This document shows positions 1 to 7,152 of a stretch of DNA of 32,391 nt, in pieces. The DNA is taken from NCBI GenBank assembly GCA_946617595.1, contig CAMOKN010000219.1, positions 1-32,391 of the forward strand. Reading direction: 5' to 3'. The stretch's first letter is position 1. The number at the start of each line of letters is the position of its first letter. The position numbers and the translations under genes are program-made. The DNA comes from an uncultured Clostridia bacterium. GTDB taxonomy: Bacteria; Bacillota; Clostridia; Oscillospirales; Ruminococcaceae. The notes below the pieces were generated by a model. That model did no database searches. It was not told the origin of the DNA and worked only from the letters and a program-made list of their open reading frames with translations.

Positions 1-121
1 TGAACGCCTGATACTTCGTCAAGTCTCCTGACCGTGCGCCAGCACGGTGTCGTCGGCTTTCCTTGTATCCGACGTCCCTATCTTGATCTCTCTGCTCAAA
101 GTGTTTTTTAGAGGTACCCTT
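1..121 (-). repeat. Partial copy of an interspersed repeat, cut by the window edge
   Basis: Read on the minus strand this begins AAGGGTACCTCTAAAAA, then CTTTGA..AGAGA, and later GCTGGCGCA..GTCA.GGA. The same blocks occur in the same order in the copy near 2742-2905. The two copies differ between the blocks, so they are diverged members of one family. No gene is supported in it; the minus-strand reading is only a short open frame. Confidence 0.6.
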
Positions 122-349
122 AATTATTGACATTAACTACATGTTTTATTCTCTATAATAATATATAAATATCTACAAAATAATTTACGGTCAGAGTGTG
201 TCTGAACTTTTGAAATAAAAAGTTATGCGTTTATGCTGTACCCTATGTATTTTATGTTAAAAGCGGTTTGCGGCTTTTTGTTGCAATTGCTATAAAAAAG
301 ATATATAATATTGTTTGATGTGACGAAAAATAAAAATTTTTTTAAATAA
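122..349. other. AT-rich intergenic spacer, no gene seen
   Basis: This stretch joins the partial repeat to the sigma-factor gene. It is very AT-rich and holds no open frame with a ribosome binding site. I see no clear sigma-A promoter, tRNA or hairpin terminator in it. Confidence 0.5.
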
Positions 350-376
350 TGTAACAAAACGGCTACTCCATTCGAT
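350..376 (+). promoter_or_regulatory. Candidate ECF-type (autoregulatory) promoter
   Basis: TGTAAC at 350-355 is followed after 17 bases by CGAT at 373-376, about 40 bases upstream of the sigma-factor start. An AAC-containing -35 and a CG-containing -10 are the usual shape of ECF sigma promoters, and ECF operons are often autoregulated. No sigma-A promoter is evident nearby. This is pattern matching only. Confidence 0.3.
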
Positions 377-415
377 TTATTGTTGAAGGCGCCTTACACA
401 GAAGGGGGGATAGGA

Positions 416-898
416 ATGACCGATAACGAGCTTGACAGATGTATGCGAAGATTCTATACAAATGTTTACACCGTTGCGTTATGCCACTGCAAAAATCCGT
501 CTGATGCAGACGATATAGCGCAGGAAGTTTTTCTCGATCTTTACACATATCGCGGAACATTCACCGGAGATGAGCATATCAAAGCGTGGCTGTTGAGATG
601 CGCCATAAACAAGAGTATAGATCTGACTCGATCTCACTGGTATATGTTCTCACTTCCGCTTGAAGCCGCAGATTATAAAACGCAAAGTGATATTGTCGGA
701 AGCAGTAATTCTGAACTGCTGAAAACTATAATGAAGCTTAACCGAAAGATCGTAGAAGTGCTGTATCTGCATTATATTGAAGCGTATTCTATTTCAGAGA
801 CAGCGGAAATACTTGACATCAGCGAAGCTGCGGTACGGACACGCCTATCCCGTGGAAGAAAGCAATTGAAGAAATTGCTCGACAGTGAAAGGAACTGA
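416..898 (+). CDS. ECF-type RNA polymerase sigma factor (sigma-70 family)
   Basis: A 160-residue protein with the two-domain ECF layout. The N-terminal half carries region 2 (DADDIAQEVFLDLY, then HIKAWLLRCAINKSID). The C-terminal half carries the region 4 helix-turn-helix (SISETAEILDISEAAVRTRLSRG). It would direct RNA polymerase to a small set of promoters. The ORF track begins at a TTG (380), but ATG 416 is better because GAAGGGGGGATAGGA lies directly before it. The stop is 4 bases before the next gene, which encodes a membrane anti-sigma-like protein, so the two form a sigma/anti-sigma pair. A candidate ECF promoter upstream suggests autoregulation. The inducing signal cannot be read from the sequence. 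Confidence 0.9.
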   Translation: MTDNELDRCMRRFYTNVYTVALCHCKNPSDADDIAQEVFLDLYTYRGTFTGDEHIKAWLLRCAINKSIDLTRSHWYMFSLPLEAADYKTQSDIVGSSNSELLKTIMKLNRKIVEVLYLHYIEAYSISETAEILDISEAAVRTRLSRGRKQLKKLLDSERN

Positions 899-902
899 TA
901 AT

Positions 903-2003
903 ATGGATTACAAAGAACTCTGTAAAAAAGCCTTTTCCTCTGTGAGAGAAACATATCCTTGTTCCGATCACGAAACGGCATTTAAAAATGTCAAAGAAAG
1001 GGCGAAGAATATGAAAGCAGATCAAAATATACGACAGGCGAATATAAGAGAAATTCCCGCAGATTACTCTATACCGAAAAGAAGCACGAAGATCATTTAC
1101 GCTGTTGCAGGCATAGCAGGAACAGCCGCAGTTCTCGTTGGAGCGATATTCGGGCTTAACTGGCTTAACGAGCATGGAGGACTGCGCGAAGTAGGAATCG
1201 AGAGCAGTACCGGCGCAGGGTATAACAAAGATGCCGCTTGGTCTGTGAACACTGAGCCGGCGATAACTACAAATGCGCTATATTATAATGATGTGATAAC
1301 GAGTGAATTGCCGGACATAAGCGAAGATGATCTTGGCGCTGAAACTACAACAGCGACCGCACCGTTTAACGACGATACAACAGCTTCGGCAGACAACGCA
1401 ATAAGCAGTATATCATCAGAATCCGGCGAAACGACTGTATCCAATACTTCGATATCACCAGTGAATGATGATATGACCTCATCAGAGCCAAATGAAAATT
1501 CTTCTACAACAACTACTCAGGAACAAGTTGCCAATGGACCGTTTATCGGAACCGGTGATAACGATGTACAGCTTCCACGCGTCGTACCAATGATCTCATC
1601 TTACGGAGATTCATCATATTCAGATGATATAGCTGTAAACAACGGATATTATGTAATGTCAGAGTCACTTGAGGGCGCACTTGAAGAGTACCGTGATACA
1701 GTGAATTATCGTGTTTTTGTCGAGCTGTTCAGAGATGGCACAGCCATAGACAGCGGCAGTCCAGAGGCGCAGGCAGAGATAACACGGCTGGGAGACGCGG
1801 GGTATATCGTTGCTTATGAGACATTTTTTGACGGCAGTGCAGAACACTATTACTTTACGCTCCACGCGAAATATGATCAGATAATTGATTTTTCGGTCAA
1901 CGCGGAGCTGGGCTACTTTCTCTCTCTGTACGGGGAGCATTTTGATAATGCGGCTGATGACCCTGTTGTATTCAACTCTTCCTTTGACGATGGAGTGTCT
2001 TGA
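903..2003 (+). CDS. Putative membrane anti-sigma factor with Ser/Thr-rich extracellular linker
   Basis: A 366-residue single-pass protein. About 60 cytoplasmic residues (predicted sigma-binding) precede one hydrophobic helix at about 63-87 (IIYAVAGIAGTAAVLVGAIFG). Next is a long linker rich in Thr, Ser, Asp and Glu (about 90-195), then a C-terminal extracellular region of about 150 residues with mixed alpha/beta composition. I chose ATG 903 over the tracked GTG 885 because GAAAGGA sits 9 bases before it. The position directly after an ECF sigma gene, with a 4-base gap, is the main evidence for the role. No ZAS-type zinc motif (HxxxCxxC) is visible, so it is not a classic ZAS anti-sigma factor. 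The extracellular part may sense a wall or polysaccharide signal, but I do not recognise its fold. Confidence 0.65.
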   Translation: MDYKELCKKAFSSVRETYPCSDHETAFKNVKERAKNMKADQNIRQANIREIPADYSIPKRSTKIIYAVAGIAGTAAVLVGAIFGLNWLNEHGGLREVGIESSTGAGYNKDAAWSVNTEPAITTNALYYNDVITSELPDISEDDLGAETTTATAPFNDDTTASADNAISSISSESGETTVSNTSISPVNDDMTSSEPNENSSTTTTQEQVANGPFIGTGDNDVQLPRVVPMISSYGDSSYSDDIAVNNGYYVMSESLEGALEEYRDTVNYRVFVELFRDGTAIDSGSPEAQAEITRLGDAGYIVAYETFFDGSAEHYYFTLHAKYDQIIDFSVNAELGYFLSLYGEHFDNAADDPVVFNSSFDDGVS

Positions 2004-2033
2004 AAGCAATGAATGGCAAAAGAGGAGAACAGA

Positions 2034-2337
2034 ATGCAGTTTGACAAATCCAACGCAAAGGTACTTCTGACAGCAAGCTATCAGAAGTCCTTTGCGGCAG
2101 CAGTTCCTCTGCACCCCTTTATTCGGCAATACTGCCTCAGGTGTGACAGTGTGACAATGTGACAAAAAGGACGAAAATCCGTATCACGGACTGATAATGC
2201 TCCTTTATGTTGCCGGCCATATAATAAATGACGGAGGAGTCGATCTCAGACACCTGTGCAATCGGGCAGTGTATGTAAACAATATTGATATCAGCAAATA
2301 CAAAGATAAATTTAAAGATGCCTCCTTGTATGTATGA
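2034..2337 (+). pseudogene. Broken gene, remnant of an uncharacterised nucleotidyltransferase-like family (PF14907-like)
   Basis: A well-spaced AGAGGAG precedes ATG 2034, which opens a 42-codon frame ending at 2162. A second frame (2155-2337), too short for the ORF track, encodes HGLIMLLYVAGHIINDGG and LRHLCNRAVYVN. I recognise this as the pattern of the uncharacterised nucleotidyltransferase family (xLLxxxxHxxxxGxGLRQLCDWAxYV). The frames switch at three tandem 8-base units, (G/A)TGTGACA, at 2141-2164. With a single unit the two frames would read as one. A further frame change near 2333 may continue the homology (MNCKLSGY...VPDESL) to about 2470. Family members are about 250 residues or more, so the gene is dead or severely truncated. 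The family call is from memory of its motif. Confidence 0.45.
2055..2095. repeat. Long inverted repeat (hairpin) downstream of the anti-sigma gene
   Basis: GCAAAGG-T-ACTTCTGA (2055-2070) pairs with TCAGAAGTCCTTTGC (2081-2095) around a 10-base loop: 15 pairs with one bulged T. It could end the sigma/anti-sigma transcript, although no T-run follows, or be a small palindromic repeat unit. It overlaps the first frame of the broken gene. Confidence 0.55.
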
Positions 2338-2389
2338 ACTGCAAGCTGTCTGGCTACTGCTATTATTATATGATTTGGCATTTTGCTTG

Positions 2390-2572
2390 TCATGTGCAGG
2401 TGCCGGACGAGAGCCTTTCTTCAAGAGATATTACAGCCTCGCAGAAAACCGACTGTCTCAATGTTATCAGCGGCGGGGCGCCTTCACGTATCCTCATGGT
2501 TCGTCTTATTTCCTTAGGTATAACGACTCTTCCGAGATCATCTATCCTTCTGACTATTCCGGTTGCTTTCAT
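2390..2572 (-). pseudogene. Truncated AbrB/SpoVT-type transition-state regulator
   Basis: The first 34 or so residues are a near-perfect AbrB/SpoVT swapped-hairpin DNA-binding start (MKATGIVRRIDDLGRVVIPK, then EIRRTMRIREGAP). After residue 34 the expected continuation (LEIFTDREG...LKKYSP) is lost and the frame runs into unrelated residues, ending at 60. Family members of the SpoVT type are about 80-180 residues and carry a C-terminal sensing domain that is missing here. The start is intact: AAAGGA precedes ATG 2572. The lost end abuts the lost end of the converging broken gene, which suggests one deletion removed both. A short DNA-binding peptide could still be made, so 'pseudogene' is likely but not proven. 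Confidence 0.7.
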
Positions 2573-2741
2573 ATATTAAATTCCTTTCAGCTCAATAAAT
2601 TTACGGAAGCAATTCGCTTCTTTAGAAATATTATCTGCGTCAATTGAAATTTTATACCGGCAGGATTTGTTTTATTTTTGTGATAACCTTATGGCAATTC
2701 AACACAAAAAAACTGAGGTACAGCCTATGAAAAAAAGCATT

Positions 2742-2905
2742 AAGGCAATACCGCACAAATAGACGTACAGCGCTTGCTTGCAGAATATTCCGTCATCTTG
2801 CACAGAAATTCCTTGACTTGCGCCAGCAAGCTTTCGGAGCCTTTTCTCGTCTTCGACACGGCTGCCACATTTTCTCTTTTCAAAGCGGTTTTTAGAGGTA
2901 CCCTT
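2742..2905 (-). repeat. Full copy of an interspersed repeat of about 165 bases
   Basis: On the minus strand it runs from AAGGGTACCTCTAAAAACCGC to TTGTGCGGTATTGCC. Its first half matches the partial copy at 1-121. Its two end motifs also occur close together at 7091-7153. The 60-residue frame inside it (2740-2922, minus) has no ribosome binding site and is best read as a by-product of the repeat. The repeat ends 11 bases before the -35 box of the T-box promoter. Confidence 0.6.
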
Positions 2906-2915
2906 AAAAAAATAC

Positions 2916-2944
2916 TTGACAAAATAGAGTAAATCTGTTATAAT
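2916..2944 (+). promoter_or_regulatory. Sigma-A promoter of the T-box/ileS operon
   Basis: TTGACA (2916-2921) and TATAAT (2939-2944) are exact consensus boxes with a 17-base spacer. Transcription would begin near 2951, at the 5' end of the T-box leader. Confidence 0.9.
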
Positions 2945-2950
2945 GTACTA

Positions 2951-3191
2951 TTGTATAAAGGCAATGACGGAAACAGTAAGTCACCTGTGAAATCCCCAGC
3001 GAGCCGCAGACGGTGTGAGTGCGGTGAAATTAGCGTTTGACAGAAGATCATTCCCGAGCCGCAGCGACCAAACCTTGAGGAGTAATTGCTGACGCAGCTC
3101 CGGCGTTATGTGGAGAGTGGGTGACAGCCCATACGAAACAGGTGGTATAGCAGACTGACCGGTCTGTCCTATTTCGGACAGACCGGTTTTA
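2951..3191 (+). promoter_or_regulatory. T-box leader, probable isoleucine specificity
   Basis: About 240 bases of leader lie between the promoter and a terminator. GGTGGTATAGCAG at 3141 matches the T-box sequence whose UGGU pairs with the tRNA acceptor end ACCA. Upstream is GGGTGACAGCCCA, typical of the stem before the antiterminator. GAAGATCATTCCCGAGC, ending the Stem I region, places an ATC (Ile) codon where the specifier is expected. Uncharged tRNA-Ile would stabilise the antiterminator and allow readthrough into the CPBP gene and ileS. The downstream isoleucyl-tRNA synthetase independently supports the specificity. Specifier position and Stem I pairing were judged by eye. Confidence 0.8.
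3158..3191 (+). terminator. Intrinsic terminator of the T-box leader
   Basis: ACCGGTCTGTCC (3158-3169) pairs perfectly with GGACAGACCGGT (3176-3187) around a 6-base loop, followed by a T-run. Its left arm lies just after the T-box sequence and would compete with the antiterminator. Confidence 0.85.
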
Positions 3192-3211
3192 TATCGGAGG
3201 TAAATTTCTGT

Positions 3212-3844
3212 ATGAAAAAAAAAATAACAGTCCTGATAATATCGCTTATCGTGATCTCCGGGCTGACTTTTCTCGGCGGAATGCTCAGATCGTTGGATCA
3301 GTTGTGGCTGAGAATAATGCTGCTGGCGATCATTAATCTGTGTAACGGTGCAGTCGCCCTTATTGCAATGAAGATCACTGATATGAAGCCGGATTTTGAT
3401 ATAAAGAATATCAGACAGTACGGCATCGGGATACTCATTGCGCTTTGCCTGTCTCTTGTCATTGCGTTTATACCTGCATTATGTGGGTTTTCACTCGTGG
3501 GCCAGCACTCGGATTTTTCGTGGTTCAGCATCATATATAATTTTCTGAACTACTTCCTTATAATCGGACCGGTCGAAGAGATGATATTCAGGGTGTATAT
3601 TCAGGACACAATGATCTCATTCTTTAAGAAGAACAAGTATGCGGGCGTTGTCATTGCAGCGCTGATTTTCGGAGCGTGGCATCTGATAAACGGCTCGTTG
3701 GTGCAGATGATGTTCACATTTGGCATAGGTCTTGTCTTCGGTACGTGCAGATATCTTATAAAGGACTGCAAATACTGCGGACTTGCAGTAGGTCACGGTC
3801 TGTATGATTTCCTTAATGTGATAGTAAGGATATACATTGCCTGA
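3212..3844 (+). CDS. CPBP-family intramembrane metalloprotease (Abi/CAAX-like)
   Basis: A 210-residue, highly hydrophobic protein with about six predicted membrane segments. It carries the CPBP signature in order: EEMIFR (EExxxR), FGAWH (FxxxH) and a C-terminal GHGLYDFLN with a final His/Asn pair. The family includes CAAX-type prenyl peptidases and bacteriocin-immunity or maturation proteases; the substrate here is unknown. GGAGG precedes ATG 3212. The gene lies between the T-box terminator and ileS, 61 bases before ileS with no promoter seen between them, so it should be induced by isoleucine starvation along with the synthetase. That placement is unusual, and no bacteriocin gene is visible nearby. 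Confidence 0.85.
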   Translation: MKKKITVLIISLIVISGLTFLGGMLRSLDQLWLRIMLLAIINLCNGAVALIAMKITDMKPDFDIKNIRQYGIGILIALCLSLVIAFIPALCGFSLVGQHSDFSWFSIIYNFLNYFLIIGPVEEMIFRVYIQDTMISFFKKNKYAGVVIAALIFGAWHLINGSLVQMMFTFGIGLVFGTCRYLIKDCKYCGLAVGHGLYDFLNVIVRIYIA

Positions 3845-3905
3845 CCGCAGTATAGCCTATATAACTGTAATCTATAATCAATAAATATATATTCCGGAGG
3901 TAAAT

Positions 3906-6900
3906 ATGTACAAGAAAGTCGAAGGCGATCTTAATTTCGTCGCAAGAGAAAAACAGATCAAGCTGTTCTGGAAGGAGCACAATATCTTTAAAAAAAGTAT
4001 TGATATGCGCTCAAAGGCAAATTCATACGTGTTCTATGACGGTCCTCCCACTGCAAACGGAAAGCCTCATATCGGTCATGTCCTCACAAGAACTATAAAG
4101 GATATGATACCGAGATACAAGACCATGAAGGGATATATGGTACCGAGAAAAGCCGGTTGGGATACACACGGACTTCCCGTTGAGCTTGAAGTGGAGAAGA
4201 TGCTTGGTATCGACGGAAAAGATCAGATCGAGAAATACGGTCTTGAACCCTTCATCAACAAGTGCAAGGAATCGGTATGGAAATATAAGGGAATGTGGGA
4301 GGATTTCTCCGAGACAGTCGGCTTCTGGGCTGATATGGAGCACCCCTATGTTACGTATCACAATGATTTCATCGAGTCTGAATGGTGGGCTCTCAAGGAG
4401 ATCTATAAAAAGAACCTGCTCTATAAGGGATTCAAGATAGTTCCTTACTGCCCTCGCTGCGGAACACCGCTCTCTTCTCACGAAGTGGCTCAGGGCTATA
4501 AGACGGTCAAGGAGCGTTCGGCTGTCGTAAGATTCAAGATCAAGGACAGGGAGAACGAATATTTCCTCGCATGGACGACAACCCCCTGGACACTTCCGTC
4601 GAATGTTGCACTGTGCGTGAACCCGGACGAAAAATACTGCAAAGTGAAGGCCGCCGACGGTTACACATATATTATGGCTGAAGCGCTGCTCGATTCCGTG
4701 CTCGGAAAGCTCGGGGAAGAGGGAAAGCCAGCTTATGAAGTGCTTGAAAGCTATACAGGAAAAGACCTTGAGCGCATCGAGTATGAGCCGCTTATGGATT
4801 GTTCAGGAAAAGCTGCCGAGAAGACAGGGAAGAAGGGTCACTACATCGTATGTGACAATTACGTTACTATGTCCGACGGTACAGGTATCGTTCATATCGC
4901 ACCCGCTTTCGGTGAGGACGACTCGCGTGTCGGAAGAAACTACGATCTGCCTTTTGTGCAGCTCGTTGACGCAAAGGGCTGCATGACAGCCGATACAGAC
5001 TATGCAGGATTGTTCGTAAAGGACGCTGACCCGAAGATACTCGTTGATCTCGACAAGGCAGGAAAGCTGTTCGATGCTCCGAAATTCGAGCATGAATATC
5101 CTCACTGCTGGAGATGCAATTCTCCCCTGATCTACTACGCAAGAGAAACGTGGTTCATTAAGATGACCGAGATGCGTGACAGACTTATCGCCAATAACGA
5201 TAAGGTGAACTGGATACCTGAGAGCATCGGTAAGGGACGTTTTGGTGACTGGCTGAAAAATATCCAGGACTGGGGCATTTCAAGAAACCGCTATTGGGGA
5301 ACCCCTCTCAATATCTGGGAATGTGAGTGCGGATGCCGCCACAGCATCGGTTCTATCGCAGAACTGAAGGAGATGTCCGACAACTGCCCTGAAAATATCG
5401 AGCTTCACAGACCTTATATTGATGAGGTAACAATAAAGTGCCCCGAATGCGGAAAACAGATGAAGCGTGTTCCGGAAGTCATAGACTGCTGGTTCGATTC
5501 GGGTTCAATGCCGTTTGCGCAGCATCACTATCCTTTTGAGAACAAAGAGCTGTTTGAGCAGCAGTTCCCGGCTGACTTTATTTCAGAAGCCGTGGATCAG
5601 ACGAGAGGCTGGTTCTATTCGCTGCTTGCGATATCGACTCTTCTTTTCGATAAAGAGCCGTTCAGGAACGTTATAGTTCTCGGTCTTGTTCAGGACGAGA
5701 ACGGTCAGAAGATGTCAAAGTCAAAAGGCAATGCGGTAGATCCGTTCGAGGCACTTGAAAAGCACGGTGCAGACGCTATCCGCTGGTATTTCTACACAAA
5801 TTCTCAGCCGTGGCTCCCGAATAAGTTCCATGACAAGGTGGTCATAGAAGGTCAGCGCAAGTTTATGGGAACGCTCTGGAACACCTATGCGTTCTACATC
5901 ATGTATGCCGACATAATCGGTTTTGATCCGACAAAATATACTCTCGATGTAAGCAAGCTCTCCGTAATGGACAAGTGGCTGCTGTCGAGAATGAACACAA
6001 TGATAAAGAACACCGACGACAATCTCGCAAACTATCGTATCCCCGAAGCTGCAAAGGCAATGCAGGATTTTGTCGATGAGCTTTCAAACTGGTATGTCAG
6101 ACGCAGCAGAGAGCGTTTCTGGTCGCCGGAGCTTACCGAAGATACCGTAAATGCGTATATGACACTCTATACCGCGCTTACAAATGTGTGCAAGTGCGCA
6201 GCTCCTATGGTTCCGTTCATTACCGAGGAAATATATCAGAATATGGTGCTCAGTGTTGACAAGAACGCTCCCGAGAGCATACATCTCTGTGATTATCCGA
6301 AGTATGATGAGAAGCTGATAGATGCCGATCTTGAAGCGAAGATGCAGGAAGTCCTCGATATAGTCGTACTCGGACGTGCGGCGAGAAATGCCTCCAACCG
6401 CAAGAACAGACAGCCTCTCGGCACAATGTATGTGAAGTCCGACGCAGCGCTCGACGTATTTTTCACTGACATAGTAAAGGACGAGCTGAATGTCAAGAAT
6501 GTCGTATTCACAGATGATATGGCAGGATTTGCTTCCTACAACTTCAAGCCGCAGCTCAAGACGCTTGGTCCGAAATACGGAAAGAATCTCGGCGAGATTA
6601 AGAACGCTCTTGCGGATATTTCAGCAAACCGCAGCGGCGAAGCAATGGCTGAACTCAACAAGAACGGCGTGCTTAAGCTTGAGATCTCCATAGGCACAAT
6701 AGAGCTTACTAAGGAAGATCTTCTCATAGAAGCGCAGCAGAAGGAAGATTTCTGCACGATGTTCGAGGGAAGTATAACCGTTGCGCTCGATACCGCACTT
6801 ACTCCCGAGCTTATCGAAGAGGGTTATGTAAGAGAGATCGTCAGCAAGATACAGAATATGCGTAAGGACAGCGGATTTGAGGTAATGGATCACATCAACG

Positions 6901-7064
6901 CAAAGTTCAGCGGCAATGACAAGCTTATTGAAATAATTATGAAGAACTCAGCTTCGATCAGCAGCGATGTCCTTGCAGACAGTATAACTGTCGGTGATAC
7001 CCCGAACAGCAAGGAATGGAACATCAACGGCGAGAATATCAACATCGGTATAGAGAAGGTGTGA
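3906..7064 (+). CDS. ileS: Isoleucyl-tRNA synthetase, long (type 2) form
   Basis: A 1052-residue class I synthetase that charges tRNA-Ile in the cytoplasm. HIGH is at residues 55-58 (GKPHIGHVLTR). The editing (CP1) region follows, with WTTTPWTLPSN at its start, then DQTRGWFYS, the KMSKS loop at about 602-606 and the anticodon-binding helices (NWYVRRSRERFW). GWDTHGLPVE and the length above 1000 residues fit the IleRS2 class rather than the roughly 930-residue IleRS1 with a C-terminal zinc finger. IleRS2 enzymes are known for low sensitivity to mupirocin. GGAGGTAAAT precedes the ATG. Expression is predicted to depend on the upstream T-box. A bidirectional terminator follows the stop. Confidence 0.97.
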   Translation: MYKKVEGDLNFVAREKQIKLFWKEHNIFKKSIDMRSKANSYVFYDGPPTANGKPHIGHVLTRTIKDMIPRYKTMKGYMVPRKAGWDTHGLPVELEVEKMLGIDGKDQIEKYGLEPFINKCKESVWKYKGMWEDFSETVGFWADMEHPYVTYHNDFIESEWWALKEIYKKNLLYKGFKIVPYCPRCGTPLSSHEVAQGYKTVKERSAVVRFKIKDRENEYFLAWTTTPWTLPSNVALCVNPDEKYCKVKAADGYTYIMAEALLDSVLGKLGEEGKPAYEVLESYTGKDLERIEYEPLMDCSGKAAEKTGKKGHYIVCDNYVTMSDGTGIVHIAPAFGEDDSRVGRNYDLPFVQLVDAKGCMTADTDYAGLFVKDADPKILVDLDKAGKLFDAPKFEHEYPHCWRCNSPLIYYARETWFIKMTEMRDRLIANNDKVNWIPESIGKGRFGDWLKNIQDWGISRNRYWGTPLNIWECECGCRHSIGSIAELKEMSDNCPENIELHRPYIDEVTIKCPECGKQMKRVPEVIDCWFDSGSMPFAQHHYPFENKELFEQQFPADFISEAVDQTRGWFYSLLAISTLLFDKEPFRNVIVLGLVQDENGQKMSKSKGNAVDPFEALEKHGADAIRWYFYTNSQPWLPNKFHDKVVIEGQRKFMGTLWNTYAFYIMYADIIGFDPTKYTLDVSKLSVMDKWLLSRMNTMIKNTDDNLANYRIPEAAKAMQDFVDELSNWYVRRSRERFWSPELTEDTVNAYMTLYTALTNVCKCAAPMVPFITEEIYQNMVLSVDKNAPESIHLCDYPKYDEKLIDADLEAKMQEVLDIVVLGRAARNASNRKNRQPLGTMYVKSDAALDVFFTDIVKDELNVKNVVFTDDMAGFASYNFKPQLKTLGPKYGKNLGEIKNALADISANRSGEAMAELNKNGVLKLEISIGTIELTKEDLLIEAQQKEDFCTMFEGSITVALDTALTPELIEEGYVREIVSKIQNMRKDSGFEVMDHINAKFSGNDKLIEIIMKNSASISSDVLADSITVGDTPNSKEWNINGENINIGIEKV

Positions 7065-7088
7065 TATCACCTTCTTCTTCCGGATGAA

Positions 7089-7130
7089 AAAATACCGCAC
7101 AAGGCATACGATGCTTTGTGCGGTATTTTT
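7089..7130. terminator. Bidirectional terminator between ileS and the converging STAS-kinase gene
   Basis: AATACCGCACAAGGCAT pairs with ATGCTTTGTGCGGTATT, a stem of about 17 bases with a 3-base loop. An A-run stands on the left and a T-run on the right, so it can work on both strands. The stem reuses the TTGTGCGGTATT end of the interspersed repeat. Confidence 0.85.
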
Positions 7131-7152
7131 CGTAATATCTTTAGGGTACCCT

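Noticed and set aside
2740-2922. 60-residue minus-strand open frame as a gene
   Set aside because: It coincides with the interspersed repeat and lacks a ribosome binding site.
2951-3191. Cobalamin or other riboswitch instead of a T-box
   Set aside because: GGTGGTATAGC, the preceding GGGTGACAGCCC stem, the terminator and the downstream ileS fit a T-box; no cobalamin-box sequence is present.
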